64,000 nucleotides of DNA, from positions 6,817,710 to 6,881,709 of the forward strand of contig JAQFVV010012422.1 in NCBI GenBank assembly GCA_028023455.1. The letters run 5' to 3'. This DNA comes from Epiperipatus broadwayi (taxonomy: Eukaryota; Onychophora; Udeonychophora; Euonychophora; Peripatidae). The translations under genes and the position numbers were made by a program. The notes under the pieces were generated by a model. It was not told the origin of the DNA. It was given only the letters and a program-made list of their open reading frames with translations, and did no database searches. Positions within the stretch are counted from its first letter, which is position 1; each line of letters opens with the position of its first letter. Positions 34,220-44,825 of this stretch are shown one piece after another.

Positions 34220-35060
34220 GTGATGTGATATACTGTAGCTTCTCCTTTAACGGAGTCAAGAATCTCTCAACAATTATGCCCAGAGAAACCTGTTAGCTAC
34301 TTTATTTTCCATTCCCCAATCTAAGTTTTCCCATATTCTGCTCCATCCCATTTCCACAACATAATCTTTGTCAACTCTATGGCCTTTATATCTAAATCCC
34401 CCTTATCTTTTCCCAAACCCAGCATAAAAACCTCACTTTTTTCATATTTATTCTTCCATAACTTCATTATATGTGCCCTTTCTGTTTTCAAGCATTTACA
34501 TTCAATTAACAGATGCCTAATATTTTCTATTCCTTCCTTACATAATTTACAGACTAAATCACCCATATTTTCCCACTTACATGTATATTCTCTTGTTGCT
34601 AAAGATCCCATTCGAGTCTTAAACAATAAACTACTTTCCTTACTATTATCATATATTAACTCGCACCTAATATTCTGTTTATTTTTATATATATTTAAAC
34701 TCTTTTTACTCTCCATACTAGTTCTCCATCTCTCTAACTCTTTATTTTTTATTAATAAATCTATTCTTTTATCCCATTCCTTACCACTATAACACTCAAC
34801 AATCCTCCTAACACAATCATCCCATCTTTTGTACAAATATACTGATATAAATTCTTTATCCAAATCTTTTGCATGCCGTATTACCTTTCTTACCCATCTT
34901 GTTTCCTGTCCTTTACTCATAACCCAATTAAATACTATTTTGGCTATTCTTTTATTATCCATAAACTCTTTATACAGTAGCACCATCAGTGCAAGCCAGA
35001 GTAAATGGATGCAAGAAGGTTTTTGCATAAAATCCCTATCTAGTGCCTATTCATCCAATA
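34220..35060 (-). pseudogene. LINE-2 non-LTR retrotransposon, C-terminal end and 3' UTR
   Basis: The minus-strand frame 34321-35028 (235 codons) encodes the C-terminal part of a LINE polyprotein downstream of the reverse transcriptase. It carries a Cys/His motif C160-x2-C163-x8-H172-x4-C177 typical of the C-terminal zinc-binding motif of jockey/CR1/I-type LINEs, preceded by FKTRMGSL and followed by a KIMLWKWDGAE tail. The frame is open but the reverse transcriptase is absent, so it is a 5'-truncated copy; its first residues come from the adjoining HHR-3 repeat, so the start is not native. Related copies: 36.93-37.38 kb (minus) and 41.67-42.09 kb (plus). Clade assignment is tentative. Confidence 0.82.
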
Positions 35061-35430
35061 GCTGAGCATAGCACCTAGATCTTAAGATCAAATGCAACCC
35101 TCCAGCAGGCACCCTTTTACCATATTAGCTAATTATACAAGCTAATGAGCTTAAATTAAAAACATTATTGTTTTTGTTTTGGATTCAAAGCTTTATAGTT
35201 AGCTAATAAGGCAAAAGGTGACTGCTGAAGGGTTGCATTGGATCCTAAGATCTAGGTGCAGTGCTCTCAGATCCAAGGCTCCTCACTGATGAAAACCACA
35301 AGCTGGAAACTAGTTTGGGGATATTGGATGAGTAGGCATTAGATAGGGATTTTATACACAAACCCTTCTTGCGTCCATTGATTACTCTGGCTTGCATTGA
35401 TGGCGCTGCTGTATGGAGAGTTTAGCCTTT
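35025..35430. repeat. HHR-3 repeat, inverted pair
   Basis: A minus-oriented copy (about 35025-35135) and a plus-oriented copy (about 35197-35430) face away from a ~60-bp centre. Both contain TTGCATTNGATC, AAGATCTAGGTGC and TAGATAGGGATTTTAT. The minus copy lacks the ~50 bp that hold the hammerhead core. Confidence 0.8.
35280..35321 (+). ncRNA. Hammerhead-like motif HHR-3, copy 3
   Basis: CTGATGA (35286-35292), helix II weakened (AAC opposite GCT around CACAA), GAAA (35306-35309), helix III AC with GT around TA, cleavage residue T35315 (GTT). Helix I is six pairs, TCCTCA with TGGGGA. Core bases are intact, helix II is the weak point. Confidence 0.6.
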
Positions 35431-36925
35431 GTGAAAATAATGTTTTTTAAACATATTTAAAATAATAATAATAAAAAAGATAGTTTTTTAACAAATAAAA
35501 GCAAAAAAATTGTTTTAAATATGTTTATTGTTTTTTATAACTATATAAATAATAAATATGTAAAAAAAAACAATAATGTAAATAATTACTATTTAAAGGT
35601 GCTTAATAAGTTGATTACCATGGTTAGTATCTTTATAATATAAGGTTTCTTTTGGATGCCAATAATATACAGTATATATAATCATCAATATATATTACAT
35701 ATCACTTTTATTGCTATTATGAATATATTAAAGAAGCAAAATTGTTACCAATTATGTTAATAATAATAAAAAATCAGCTTTATATTAGAAAGCTTAATAT
35801 TTACTTAGAGATCTATAGCAGCTAGAATTGGTAATGTCAAGTATAGCATTTCCTAAAAAAAGTATATAAAATAGTATACAAAGAAGTTTGCTCACTATTC
35901 CACAATATTTGACAATAAAAAATATAAAGCACTAAAAAACATAACAAAGAATGGTTTAATTTGTATCTTTACTCGCTCAAATTTTTACCCGGAAACATGA
36001 TCAAAACATAGCAATCAACAATCTACTTCAGTTGTGCTCTCTTATAACTTAACATTACTGTTGAAAATAAATTTACAGATTCTCTTTCCATTTACTTATC
36101 ATAATTGTGTAATTCTAGAACATGTCACTCTTCAATTTTGGAGAATACTTAATTAAGAGATTATTTTGTCATACCCTTGCCTGTGAAACATTCATTTATT
36201 TTATTGTAAATACATTAATATTTGTATATAGTTTGTTATTAGTAAAGGTTTTTAACAAAAAAAAATATTCAAGTGAGGTTAAATAAATAACTGAGCAGTT
36301 TATTATTTGGAAGTTCAGAAGTTCAATGACCAAAAGTGACATGCTGTAACCACAGGCCTAGAATTCTAGGGTTTTCCATCCTTCCACTGCATTAAATTCA
36401 AATAAAGAATTTTTCATTAGCATAAATGAAATGATTTATTAACCTTTTAAAGGTCATCACCAGAGCTAATCAATGTTTTCTTTGTTTTATTTCTTAATGA
36501 AATAAAATTTATTATTGATTACCTCTATATTTTTTAATATTTTACCAAAAACTTAAGCTTAAAAAGTGAAAGTTATCTGAAATCTAAAATATAAGTTTTG
36601 AAAATTAAAAACAAATAATGAACAACAGGTAAAAGGTAAGATTTTAAAACAACAGGAAAAGTTCCAACAAGAGGCACATTTGATTGAAGTCATGTAAACA
36701 TTCATTTTGAGTAATTTCTAGCTAAAAAGCTACTATGCTTTAAATAAAAATATAATGTAAACATTTAATATACTTAGAGAAATAGATAACAAAATTTTCT
36801 TTTAAAAAAACAAGTGTATAAAATTATGCATAAATTCATTTATCATTTAATCAAAGGATGCATTAGATGTGTACAGTTGTGACTTGAGTCCATTAATGAT
36901 TGTCTATTTTCTGATAACACTGGAT
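35431..36925. other. AT-rich DNA with a possible Penelope-end relic
   Basis: At 36419-36530, minus strand, AGCTCTGGTGATGACC, a short palindrome and TTAATAAATCATTTCA resemble a decayed Penelope terminus with a hammerhead-like shape; this is weak. The rest is AT-rich without gene. Confidence 0.35.
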
Positions 36926-37385
36926 GTGGTGTGATGTGATGTATTGTGGCTTCTTAAACGAAGTCAAGAATATCTCAGCAATTATGCCCAGATAAACCTG
37001 CTAGCCACTTTATTTTCCATTCCCCACTCTAAATTTTCCCATAATCTGCTCTATTCCATTTCCACAACATAATCTTTGTCAACTCTATAACCTTTATATC
37101 TAAATGCCCCTTATCTTTCCCCAAACCCAGCATAAAAACCAATAATTCACTTTCTATATAATCACTTTTTTCATATTTATTCTTCCATAAATTCATTATA
37201 TGTACCTTTCTGTTTTCAAGCATTTACATTCAATTAACAAATGCCTAATATTTTCTATTCCTTCCTTACATAATTTACAAAATAAATCACCCATATTTTT
37301 CATTTACATGTATATTCTCTTGTAGCTAAAGATCCTTTTTCAAGCCTTAAACAATAAACTACTTTCCTTACTATTATTATTATGA
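36925..37385 (-). pseudogene. LINE-2 C-terminal end, copy 2
   Basis: Minus strand matches 34.22-34.65 kb, including the KIMLWKWNRADYGK tail and 3' UTR. The 64-codon frame 37029-37223 is the intact piece; the Cys/His motif upstream is frameshifted. It has an eight-residue insertion (DYIESELL region) that copy 1 lacks and the 41.7-kb copy shares, so copy 1 carries a deletion. Confidence 0.8.
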
Positions 37386-38205
37386 CTGGAGGTTAACATT
37401 CAAAACTCTGCCCTCTGTTGATTAAAATTATAATTAAAATTGAAAATACTTTTAAACTTTCAAAATAATTTATAGTATCTTTTTTTAATTCCTTTTTTTT
37501 TTTTGTCATTAGTAAATATAATGGGAAGAAATCTTTTACTGGAAATGGAGAGCCTTATTTATACTTGTCATTCACTTAATAAATGAATTGGAGAATACAT
37601 ATGCACAATATTATGTCTTTATTAAGTAAAAAAAATCACAAGCATTGTAAATAAAAAGAAACAGACTTAAAATAATTAAGTGCTACATTTATCAATCACA
37701 TTAAAACAAGAAAATGTGCATAAAGCAGATGTGCTATATCAAGCATGAGTTAATTCTAAGCAAAAGTAGCACTCACTTATTTTTAGTTCATTTCCTATTA
37801 TTTATCATCTTTTCTAGATATTTTGTAGATAAAATTTGCATATGTGAATGCATAATTAATTGATTTATTATTAATATAATAAAAATAATTACATTTTCCA
37901 TAGTTAGACTAGTTTAAAATTGTATGTACAGCATTATTCCTGCTTTCTCCTGTAATAAAACAACAAGGTTCTTTTACAAATATTTTCTGTATTTATTAAT
38001 TTTGATGAGAATATATAAAAATAAAATCTAAATAATACAATTGTAAATAGAACAATAATGACAATTTGAAGATAATGATAAGTAGTAAAACATTATTTAA
38101 TTAAAAGAAAGTTATTGAGTGCTGACATAATGCAACATTTGTAAACAAAATGTTCATATAATAACTGACAAGGTAATGTATAAACCCACAAAAGAAATAT
38201 GAAAA
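37386..38205. other. AT-rich DNA without recognisable gene
   Basis: No gene or named repeat. Confidence 0.6.
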
Positions 38206-38450
38206 TTATTAAAAAGGGTGCTTAAAAATGAATAAAATAGTAGTGATATAAGAAGATATAACTGTGAATTAGCGTGGAAAGCTATAGAACAGAATAAATA
38301 AGTTACAAAACAATAAAACAACATATTGATAATTTTTATTTGTCATTCATTAGACTGGAGATTATTCACTTTTCTGTAATGTTATTTTACTACACCACTC
38401 TCATGCAAAGTGGGGACTGATTTCTATCACATATATTCAAAGACATGTTA

Positions 38451-38500
38451 TCCCCAAGAATCACTTTTGTGCTAAACCAGCTTCATCAGTTGTCCCAAAC
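38451..38500 (-). ncRNA. Hammerhead motif HHR-1 in FB-B unit 1, decayed
   Basis: CTGATGA complement at 38483-38489; helix II shortened by one base; GAAA reads AAAA (complement of 38465-38468). Confidence 0.6.
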
Positions 38501-38809
38501 CACAATTTCTTACACATATCTTTATTATTGTTCAATGTATATAGATCACAAATTATTACAGTTTAAATGATATGTCAAACTAACTGCCTTCATAACTTTG
38601 ACACAAACTACTTAATGAAAGTATATTTATAATTTTTATTAGTCATTCATTAGATTAGAGATTATTCACTTAATAAATAACATTTCTGTAGTGTAACTTT
38701 CATTACACCACTCTCATGCAAGGTGGAGACTGGTTTTTATCTGATTTCAACACCTTGTGAAGGGGTGTAATCATAAACATATGACCAAAGACATATAAAA
38801 AAGATGTAT

Positions 38810-38864
38810 GATTCCCAAAATGCACATTTTATGGTGAACCAGCACCCATCAGTTGGCCCAGATC
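38810..38864 (-). ncRNA. Hammerhead motif HHR-1 in FB-B unit 2, decayed
   Basis: Core reads CTGATGG (complement of 38846-38852) and GAAA reads AAAA. Helix I remnants GGCCAA and TTGGGAATC are present. Confidence 0.6.
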
Positions 38865-38940
38865 ACATTCTCTTATACATATCTTTACCATTGTTTTTGT
38901 ATATATTGATAGCCAATTAAAAATGATAAATATATGTGTA

Positions 38941-39112
38941 CAAGAACATGATCTGGGCCAACTGATGATCTTTTTCACATACCTTTGGTCATATGTTTTT
39001 GATTGCACACCTCCACAAGATGTTAAAAATGGATCAAACCCAGCCCCTATCCAATGTGAGAGTGGTGTAGTGAAAATTACAATACAGAAACATTATTCAT
39101 GAATAAAACATC
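38941..39112 (+). repeat. FB-B inverted terminal part
   Basis: Reverse complement of the outer part of the adjacent monomer: GATCTGGGCCAACTGATGATC (38950), CATATGTTTTTGAT, GAGAGTGGTGTAGTGAAAATTAC. It makes the dimer end in a foldback. Most of the hammerhead after CTGATGA (38962-38968) is deleted. Confidence 0.78.
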
Positions 39113-39293
39113 TTGATATTGAGAAAAAGGTCTTAAAGCAATAAGTAGAAAAAATGGAATTATTATAAAAGGACTGGATGATATAATGAAATGTGTGAAA
39201 TAATTCTACAAGAAAACAACATAGTATCCCTATAATTATTACATCTGCTCCAAAGAACAGCAACCTACTCACTACAAGAATATTACATCTTCT

Positions 39294-39424
39294 ATCCTAG
39301 TTGGACACAACTGGTAGAGAATCCAACTTGGGATTGGGATGTTCCAGGATCGATTCTGACATTTACAGTTCTGGTGCTCAAACTGCTTATGAACTCTGAG
39401 CAATAAAGCCATATGTGTTTTTTT
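39294..39424 (+). repeat. SINE-B copy 3 with 12-bp target duplication
   Basis: Flanked by ATTACATCTTCT at 39282-39293 and 39425-39436. tRNA-like head (AGTTGG...GGTAGAG, B-box-like GGATCGATTCTGAC) and tail GGTGCTCAAACTGCTTATGAACTCTG ending in a T-rich run. The RTE sequence continues directly after the duplication. Confidence 0.85.
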
Positions 39425-39999
39425 ATTACATCTTCTGAACTGCCAAGCACTTTAAATGAAGAAGTGACACATGCAATTAAATATATAAAGAAGGGAAAAG
39501 CTCCATGAAATATTGGAATTATTTATAAATATCTTTAAAAATCAAATGAAGAAGTTGGTAAATTGTTGACTAAACTATATACCGAATGATAAAAATGTAG
39601 CATATTCACAACTTTGTGTTTTTACTGTCCTGCAGTTTTCTTCAGAGCCACTTTTACTTTAATCTTTTAGAAGTAAAATTATTGAAAGAATGTGTTACTA
39701 ATATTGATTTTAAAACAGTTAATATAGAACATATTAAAAATTACAGACACCAGTTTTTTTTATCAATTCTATACAAAATCTTTACCATCCATAGTAAACT
39801 TTGGATTTAAATCAATCAAAAAAATAAGCTAGATTTTAAAAGTTGTCTTAGCATAAATGGATAATATCCAAGTGTTGAGAAATGTTATAGAAAAAAACCA
39901 ATGGATAAGAGTTGTTATTATGGTTTAGATTTGTAGATCATGAAAAGGCATTTAATGCAACTATGAATGAATATTTGCTAAAAAAAAATACACATTTAT

Positions 40000-40815
40000 A
40001 GAATAAACTTAAGAAGGCAATTATGATTATTTAAAATGCTTTTATATATTTTTTGACTTGTTGAATGATTTTTAAAATATTCCAAAAATAAAAAAGTAAA
40101 ATTTAACTTTTAAACTGAGTTTAACGTTTATATTTGCATTAGAAATGTTATGATAATTTCTAGTCTAACAAATGATTGGTGATAATCATTAATATATTTG
40201 TGTAAAGTAAATGATCGCAAAGATGTGAGACCAGAAAGTTTGACATTTGCAAATCAAATTATAGTAATCGTTTATATATGAATTATCAAACACTACATGT
40301 ACATAATTTATTTATGAAGAATTTAATAAACATATATAAAAAAGCCATGAGAAGTATTGTATGATTTTGGTGAGAGAAACCAAAAAGGGGACCTGAAAAA
40401 GAGCCAAGAACTTGAATAACCTGGAAAAGAAGAGACATTTACAATTGTTTTAGAAACCATTATAAGTAGTCTGAAAAGTCAGTAACAAATTTACTCCTGA
40501 AGATATAAAATAAAATATATTTCTCAAATAAATTACTTCCATGTGAATAAAATGCAATTGATGCAAAAATGACCAGACATATCCTAAAAAATTAACAGTT
40601 TTAAGAAAGAAGTATTTTTATAAGCACAACTAATCAGTGAGTATTGGATTATAGATTCAAATAAATTTACATGAAGTTTTTATGATTTTTTTTTCCTGGT
40701 GGAAAATAATATTTATGCATTATGATTACCTAGCAATTATTTTATGTCATTTAAGAAAATAGTTTGACATTTTCAAACATCTAAGATTTTGAACCCGATA
40801 ATTTATATATACGTA
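40000..40815. other. AT-rich DNA without recognisable gene
   Basis: No gene or named repeat beyond possible RTE scraps. Confidence 0.5.
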
Positions 40816-40819
40816 TAAC

Positions 40820-41210
40820 TAGAAGGGACTTGAACTCAGATCCTACAGCTGTCCACTCCATCTTATATAACCGATACACATGATCACATAATGTGAAAAT
40901 GATAAACAATCTCCAATATATGTATTTCTTGCTGAACCAGAATTGAGTTGGAGGGTGGAGAAGATTGAAGCTTGTCCATTAAAATTTTGAAGATTTGCTA
41001 TCTTAATATAAACTGAGCACTGATTGTATGTATGTGTCAGAGATGGTGATCTGGACCAACTGATGAGTTCTGGTTTAGCATGAAATGCATATATTGGAGA
41101 TCATTTATCTTTTTCGCATGCAAATGGTCATGTGTGTTGGTTGTATTCAAGTTCCTTCTAATTACAATAAGTTTAGTATAGACAATATATATGCATTTAA
41201 ATATTATATA
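40820..41210. repeat. FB-A foldback pair with hammerhead
   Basis: Minus-oriented arm (about 40828-40945, tail GGACTTGAACTCAGA) followed by a plus-oriented arm (about 40950-41205) with leader (GTCCATTAAAATTTTGAAG), hammerhead (41048-41102) and tail. The minus arm keeps helix II and GAAA but its CTGATGA is replaced. Confidence 0.82.
41048..41102 (+). ncRNA. Hammerhead ribozyme HHR-1, core intact
   Basis: CTGATGA (41060-41066), helix II 41067-41072 with 41076-41081 (one mismatch, two G-U pairs), GAAA (41082-41085), helix III ATG with TAT around CA, cleavage residue A41093 (ATA). Helix I pairs CCAA with TTGG and, beyond a 3-nt bulge (GGA), GATCT with AGATC. All catalytic core bases fit; only helix II is weakened. 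Confidence 0.78.
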
Positions 41211-41665
41211 TATATAACTATAGAATCTAATACTATGTTAGTGACTATATATTTTAATGATCATAGTTATAAAATAATCTGAAGCATCTTTAACTTTTTT
41301 TTAAATCAAAAGAATGAAATATATCAAAGAAAAGCACTCATGATTTCTCTAAATTAGCCATCTTCACTCCTAGAATAATAAAAGATGATAAACCACTCTC
41401 AACTGAAAACAAGATACCATTGCTGATGATAAATTCAGATATTAAATAAAAATTAGGGTGTTTATATGATCTCTTGTTTTGTTGGAAAATACACTTCTAA
41501 TAGTGTCAAGACACAATTCAGTAAGAAGTGAGAAATGTTTGGAAGTTGAGACAGCCATCCTAAATACTTCCAAAATGTTTTCTTCTTCATTGGTATGTGA
41601 TTTACAAGTCATCCATTCTACAGAAATGAGTAGCAATTTTTGCCACTACAAGTCACTGCAGGCCA

Positions 41666-42090
41666 TATTTTCTAAGGGAATATACACATAAATGGAAAAA
41701 TATGGGTGATTTAGTCTGCAAGTTGTATAAGGAAGGCATAGAAAATATTAGGCATCTGTTGCTTCAATGTAAATGCTAGGAAGTAGAAAGGGTACCAATA
41801 ATGAAGTTATGGAAGATTAAATATGAACAAAGTGATTATACAGAAAGTGAGTTATTGGTTTTTATGCTAGGTTTGGGGAAAGATAAGGGGGATTTAGATA
41901 TGAAGGTCATGGAGTTGACAAAGATTATGTTGTGGAAATGGGATGGAGCAGATTATGGGAAAACTTAGGGTGGACAATGGAAAGGGAAGGTAAAGTGGCT
42001 AACAGCTTTCTCTGGGCATAGCTGCTGAGAGATTCCTGACTCCGTTTAAGGAGAAGTCACAGTGCACCACATCCTCCGTTTTCTTGGAGT
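41666..42090 (+). pseudogene. LINE-2 C-terminal end, copy 3
   Basis: Plus strand, from the REYT-K-WKNMGDLVCKLY region (the second Cys of the motif is Tyr) through HLLLQCKC, a stop, MLGLGKDKGDLDMK and KIMLWKWDGADYGKT to the 3' UTR. 5'-truncated and broken by a stop in the Cys/His region. 41210-41660 before it is AT-rich with no gene. Confidence 0.82.
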
Positions 42091-42478
42091 TACATATTGT
42101 TCTCATTTCAGTTTAATTGCGGTTGTTCTTAGAATAACATTTCAAAAGCTTACTTGAATTGAAATTTATTCACTTGTCTTTTAAACCATATGTTATTCCC
42201 AACAAATATTACTTTCATATTATTTTATTTATTTTTGTTAGTGCTTGCAAAACACTTTTTAAAGAATAATATGAACAAGTGAACGTTCAGATAGATTAGA
42301 TCTGAACATTCATTTAAAAACAAATAAATACCCATGATAAAAGTTTCTTATTTTGGTCACAGTATAAAATAAAATCATCAAAATCATTACGGAAGTGCAT
42401 AATGGTCATAAAGATTGAAAGTGAAAGGAGAAAATTAGCAGTCATTCAGATGAGTGAATTCCTTTATTATAATAATGA
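42091..42478. other. AT-rich DNA without recognisable gene
   Basis: Nothing recognised. Confidence 0.55.
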
Positions 42479-42479
42479 A

Positions 42480-42605
42480 TGTAATTATAAGGACTTGAAC
42501 TCAGACGTTCAAGCTCCCTACAGTTATGCACTCCAGCTTTCATAACTGATATAAGTAACCACATACGTGTAAAAAAGATAAACGATCTCCAATATACGTA
42601 TTTCG
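42480..42605 (-). repeat. FB-A arm, truncated
   Basis: Minus-oriented tail (GGACTTGAACTCAGACGTTC, GATATAAGTAACCACATACGTG, GATCTCCAATATACG) ending in GAAAT of the hammerhead; the rest of the ribozyme is missing. 42606-43380 beyond is AT-rich with a short CG/CA alternating run near 42822. Confidence 0.75.
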
Positions 42606-43387
42606 TATATAATGAATGCAGATAGTTTTTGTTAGTTTATGATCTTTTTTACTATTTTAAAATTATAAGACAAAAATATAAAATGAAATAAAAGACGTTA
42701 GATTAAAAGAAAAACATTATCACCATTAAGTTATTTAAAACTACGGCAGTATTAAAACACAGAAACATTCTTTTTTTTTCTTTTTACATCTCCTTATCAA
42801 ATAATTCTTATCTGAGTTATACGCGCGCGCACACACATTACGGTAATGGATTTGGAATGTAAAGAAGAAATAAAAATATGAAATAATATTGACTAATTTA
42901 ATTTCAAAACATAAAGTCAAATCAAGTAAGATAAATATATTTAAATTGTGATCTAATAAATCATTTCAATAAAAATAAATAGACGGCATAAAATGTGCTA
43001 TGAATCCAACTAATAATTGGAGTTGTTTTAATTTTGATTTATTGCATTTGAAATTGTTTTTTATTTTTTATTATATCATTTATTTAATGATTTGGCTGGA
43101 TGACATCACAACGCTCCAAAGTGCTTATCTGATGTAATTAGATTTTTGTATTTTATTTTGAGTTATTACATTTCAGTCTTACCACTACAGTCATTAATGT
43201 CACAACACATCAATTGGTGATATATATATAATGATCACTAAGAATTAACTAAAAACAATATCAAACTATCATTGATGAAAGTTCCTTGTGTGATTTAAGA
43301 CAATGGCACAGTGGAAAACTCAAAAACTAGACAATCATGGATAAATTTATTATTATAAAGCGCAGAAAATTTTGAAATTATTAAAGC

Positions 43388-43546
43388 GGAAGTCAACCTC
43401 CGATAATGCGCTATTTCTTAAAGATTATAAATCTCTGTGAACTTGCCCACTAGTAAGAGTTAAAAGTTTTTTAAACGCGAGTGAGTGTGCGGAGATTTAT
43501 AATATTTAAGAAATAGCGCATTATCGGAGGTTGACTTCCTCATTAA
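43388..43546. repeat. MITE-like palindrome
   Basis: Terminal arms of about 46 bp (GAAGTCAACCTCCGATAATG at 43389 and its complement ending near 43540) with few differences, enclosing about 60 bp. Short non-coding element with long inverted ends fits a MITE or foldback of a DNA transposon. No clear target duplication seen. Confidence 0.78.
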
Positions 43547-44475
43547 TACATTCCTGGATAGTACCTTGACTCCACCATTTCCAGTTCGATATGATCCTCT
43601 ATCTTTTTTTTTTTTTATTGATGTCAGTATAATGCTATTTGTCTCTTAACTACATAGTTCCCCTAAAGATACTTAGAATTAAGAAATCTGCTTTCTACTA
43701 TATAAGTTAAATGTACATATACACAATCACCAAAGTATCTTGTCTTTACTCATCCACTCATTGTGAACTAATACGATCGTAGAACCTTATTTCCTTTAGA
43801 TTTACAAAGATTCACTAATTCTAAACAGACGGTCATCAACCGCTAAACATATGCTGTGCTGTCATGTTAAACCGACGTTTTTCTTGATAGATTCATTATA
43901 TAACTATTTCGCAATAAGTAAGCTCACATACACGTACCTAAAATCGTGTAAATAATTTAATGATAATTTTTAATCAAAATAAAAATTATGGTAACTAATA
44001 AGCATTCCAGATTTTAATATTTGTGCATTTATTTATTGTCAAACGTATTATGGACCAGCTATGACATTTTTGATGCTCGAATTACTTTCCAATCAATAAG
44101 TTATTTGATTATTATTTAACAATAGCAATGGTGTATATTTTTTCCACAATAAAATCAATTACGGTATTTCATTTTTTTTTACTACAGAAATAGAGCAAAA
44201 AGATGTAACCACACATTGGACAGCTATTTACATAACATAGTTAAGATTTATGCAATAAAGAAAATTATTACTATTTAATTATATTTATTACGTAAAGGAT
44301 AGTTGCAAAAATACTACATTTCTAAATACCTTTTGGTATATTTATTTATGTATACCATTTCCTAAATTCAGGTTAAAGTCACTGTATATGTAATGGAAAG
44401 TAAAAAAAATGCACTGGACTATCTTGTAGACAATCTTTTTTTTTCACAGTAATTGATCATCCCTTACTTATTACT
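43547..44475. other. AT-rich DNA without recognisable gene
   Basis: Nothing recognised. Confidence 0.55.
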
Positions 44476-44477
44476 GT

Positions 44478-44825
44478 TACCAATACTTTATTTTATTAAA
44501 CTTAATCAACCTCACAGTTTCAACTAACCAGCAGTCATTTTCAGATTAACCTTATTACCTCAATCTCCAATGCATAAATGATAAGTTGATAATACTTCAT
44601 AAAGAAGATGGAATATACTAAAGGTGAAGATAATAAGGAAGATAGTACTGAACAAGATTTCTGGTTAATGGAAACTGTAAGGTTGATTAATGAAGCATTA
44701 TCAACTTATCCTCCTTTATGCATTGAGGATTGAGATAACAAGGAAAATAGCTCTGAAGAAGAATGCTGATCAATCAAAACTGTAAGATTGATTAATTTTA
44801 ATAAAATAAGTATTGTAACAGCAAT
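44478..44825. repeat. Palindrome with three copies of a Penelope-end-like segment
   Basis: Arms at about 44478-44594 and 44697-44821 are inverted copies (CATTGAGGATTGAGATAA, AAACTGTAAGATTGATTAA, AATAAAATAAGTATTG). The spacer holds a third, direct copy (about 44630-44695). Each has CTGAANA and GAAAC-like pieces at hammerhead spacing, but helix II does not pair, so I do not call a ribozyme. Confidence 0.6.

Larger units (their letters stand above)
38331..38940 (-). repeat. FB-B tandem dimer, 300-bp monomers with hammerhead motifs
   Basis: The unit start AATTTTTATT-GTCATTCATTAGA occurs at 38331 and 38631, exactly 300 bp apart, and the two units match along their length. Each unit carries one HHR-1 core on the minus strand (38451-38500 and 38810-38864). 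Tandem ~300-bp monomers with one hammerhead each is the structure known for retrozymes. Both cores here are mutated. Confidence 0.85.
38210..40000 (+). pseudogene. RTE relic, interrupted by FB-B array and SINE-B
   Basis: Plus-strand RTE pieces in the original order: AGAAGATATAACTGTGAATT (near 38255, matches 14212), GAATTATTATAAAAGGAC (39158), ATTACATCTTCTGAACTGCC (39425, matches 14427), GGGAAAAGCTCC (39493), TTACAGACACCAG (39740) and TAGATCATGAAAAGGCATTTAAT (39934, motif A region). Between pieces lie the FB-B array (38331-39112) and a SINE-B (39294-39424). Stops and indels throughout. Confidence 0.82.

Noticed and set aside
34379-35065. Plus-strand ORFs of 137 and 78 codons
   Set aside because: Shadows of the minus-strand LINE-2 frame, which carries the real Cys/His motif.
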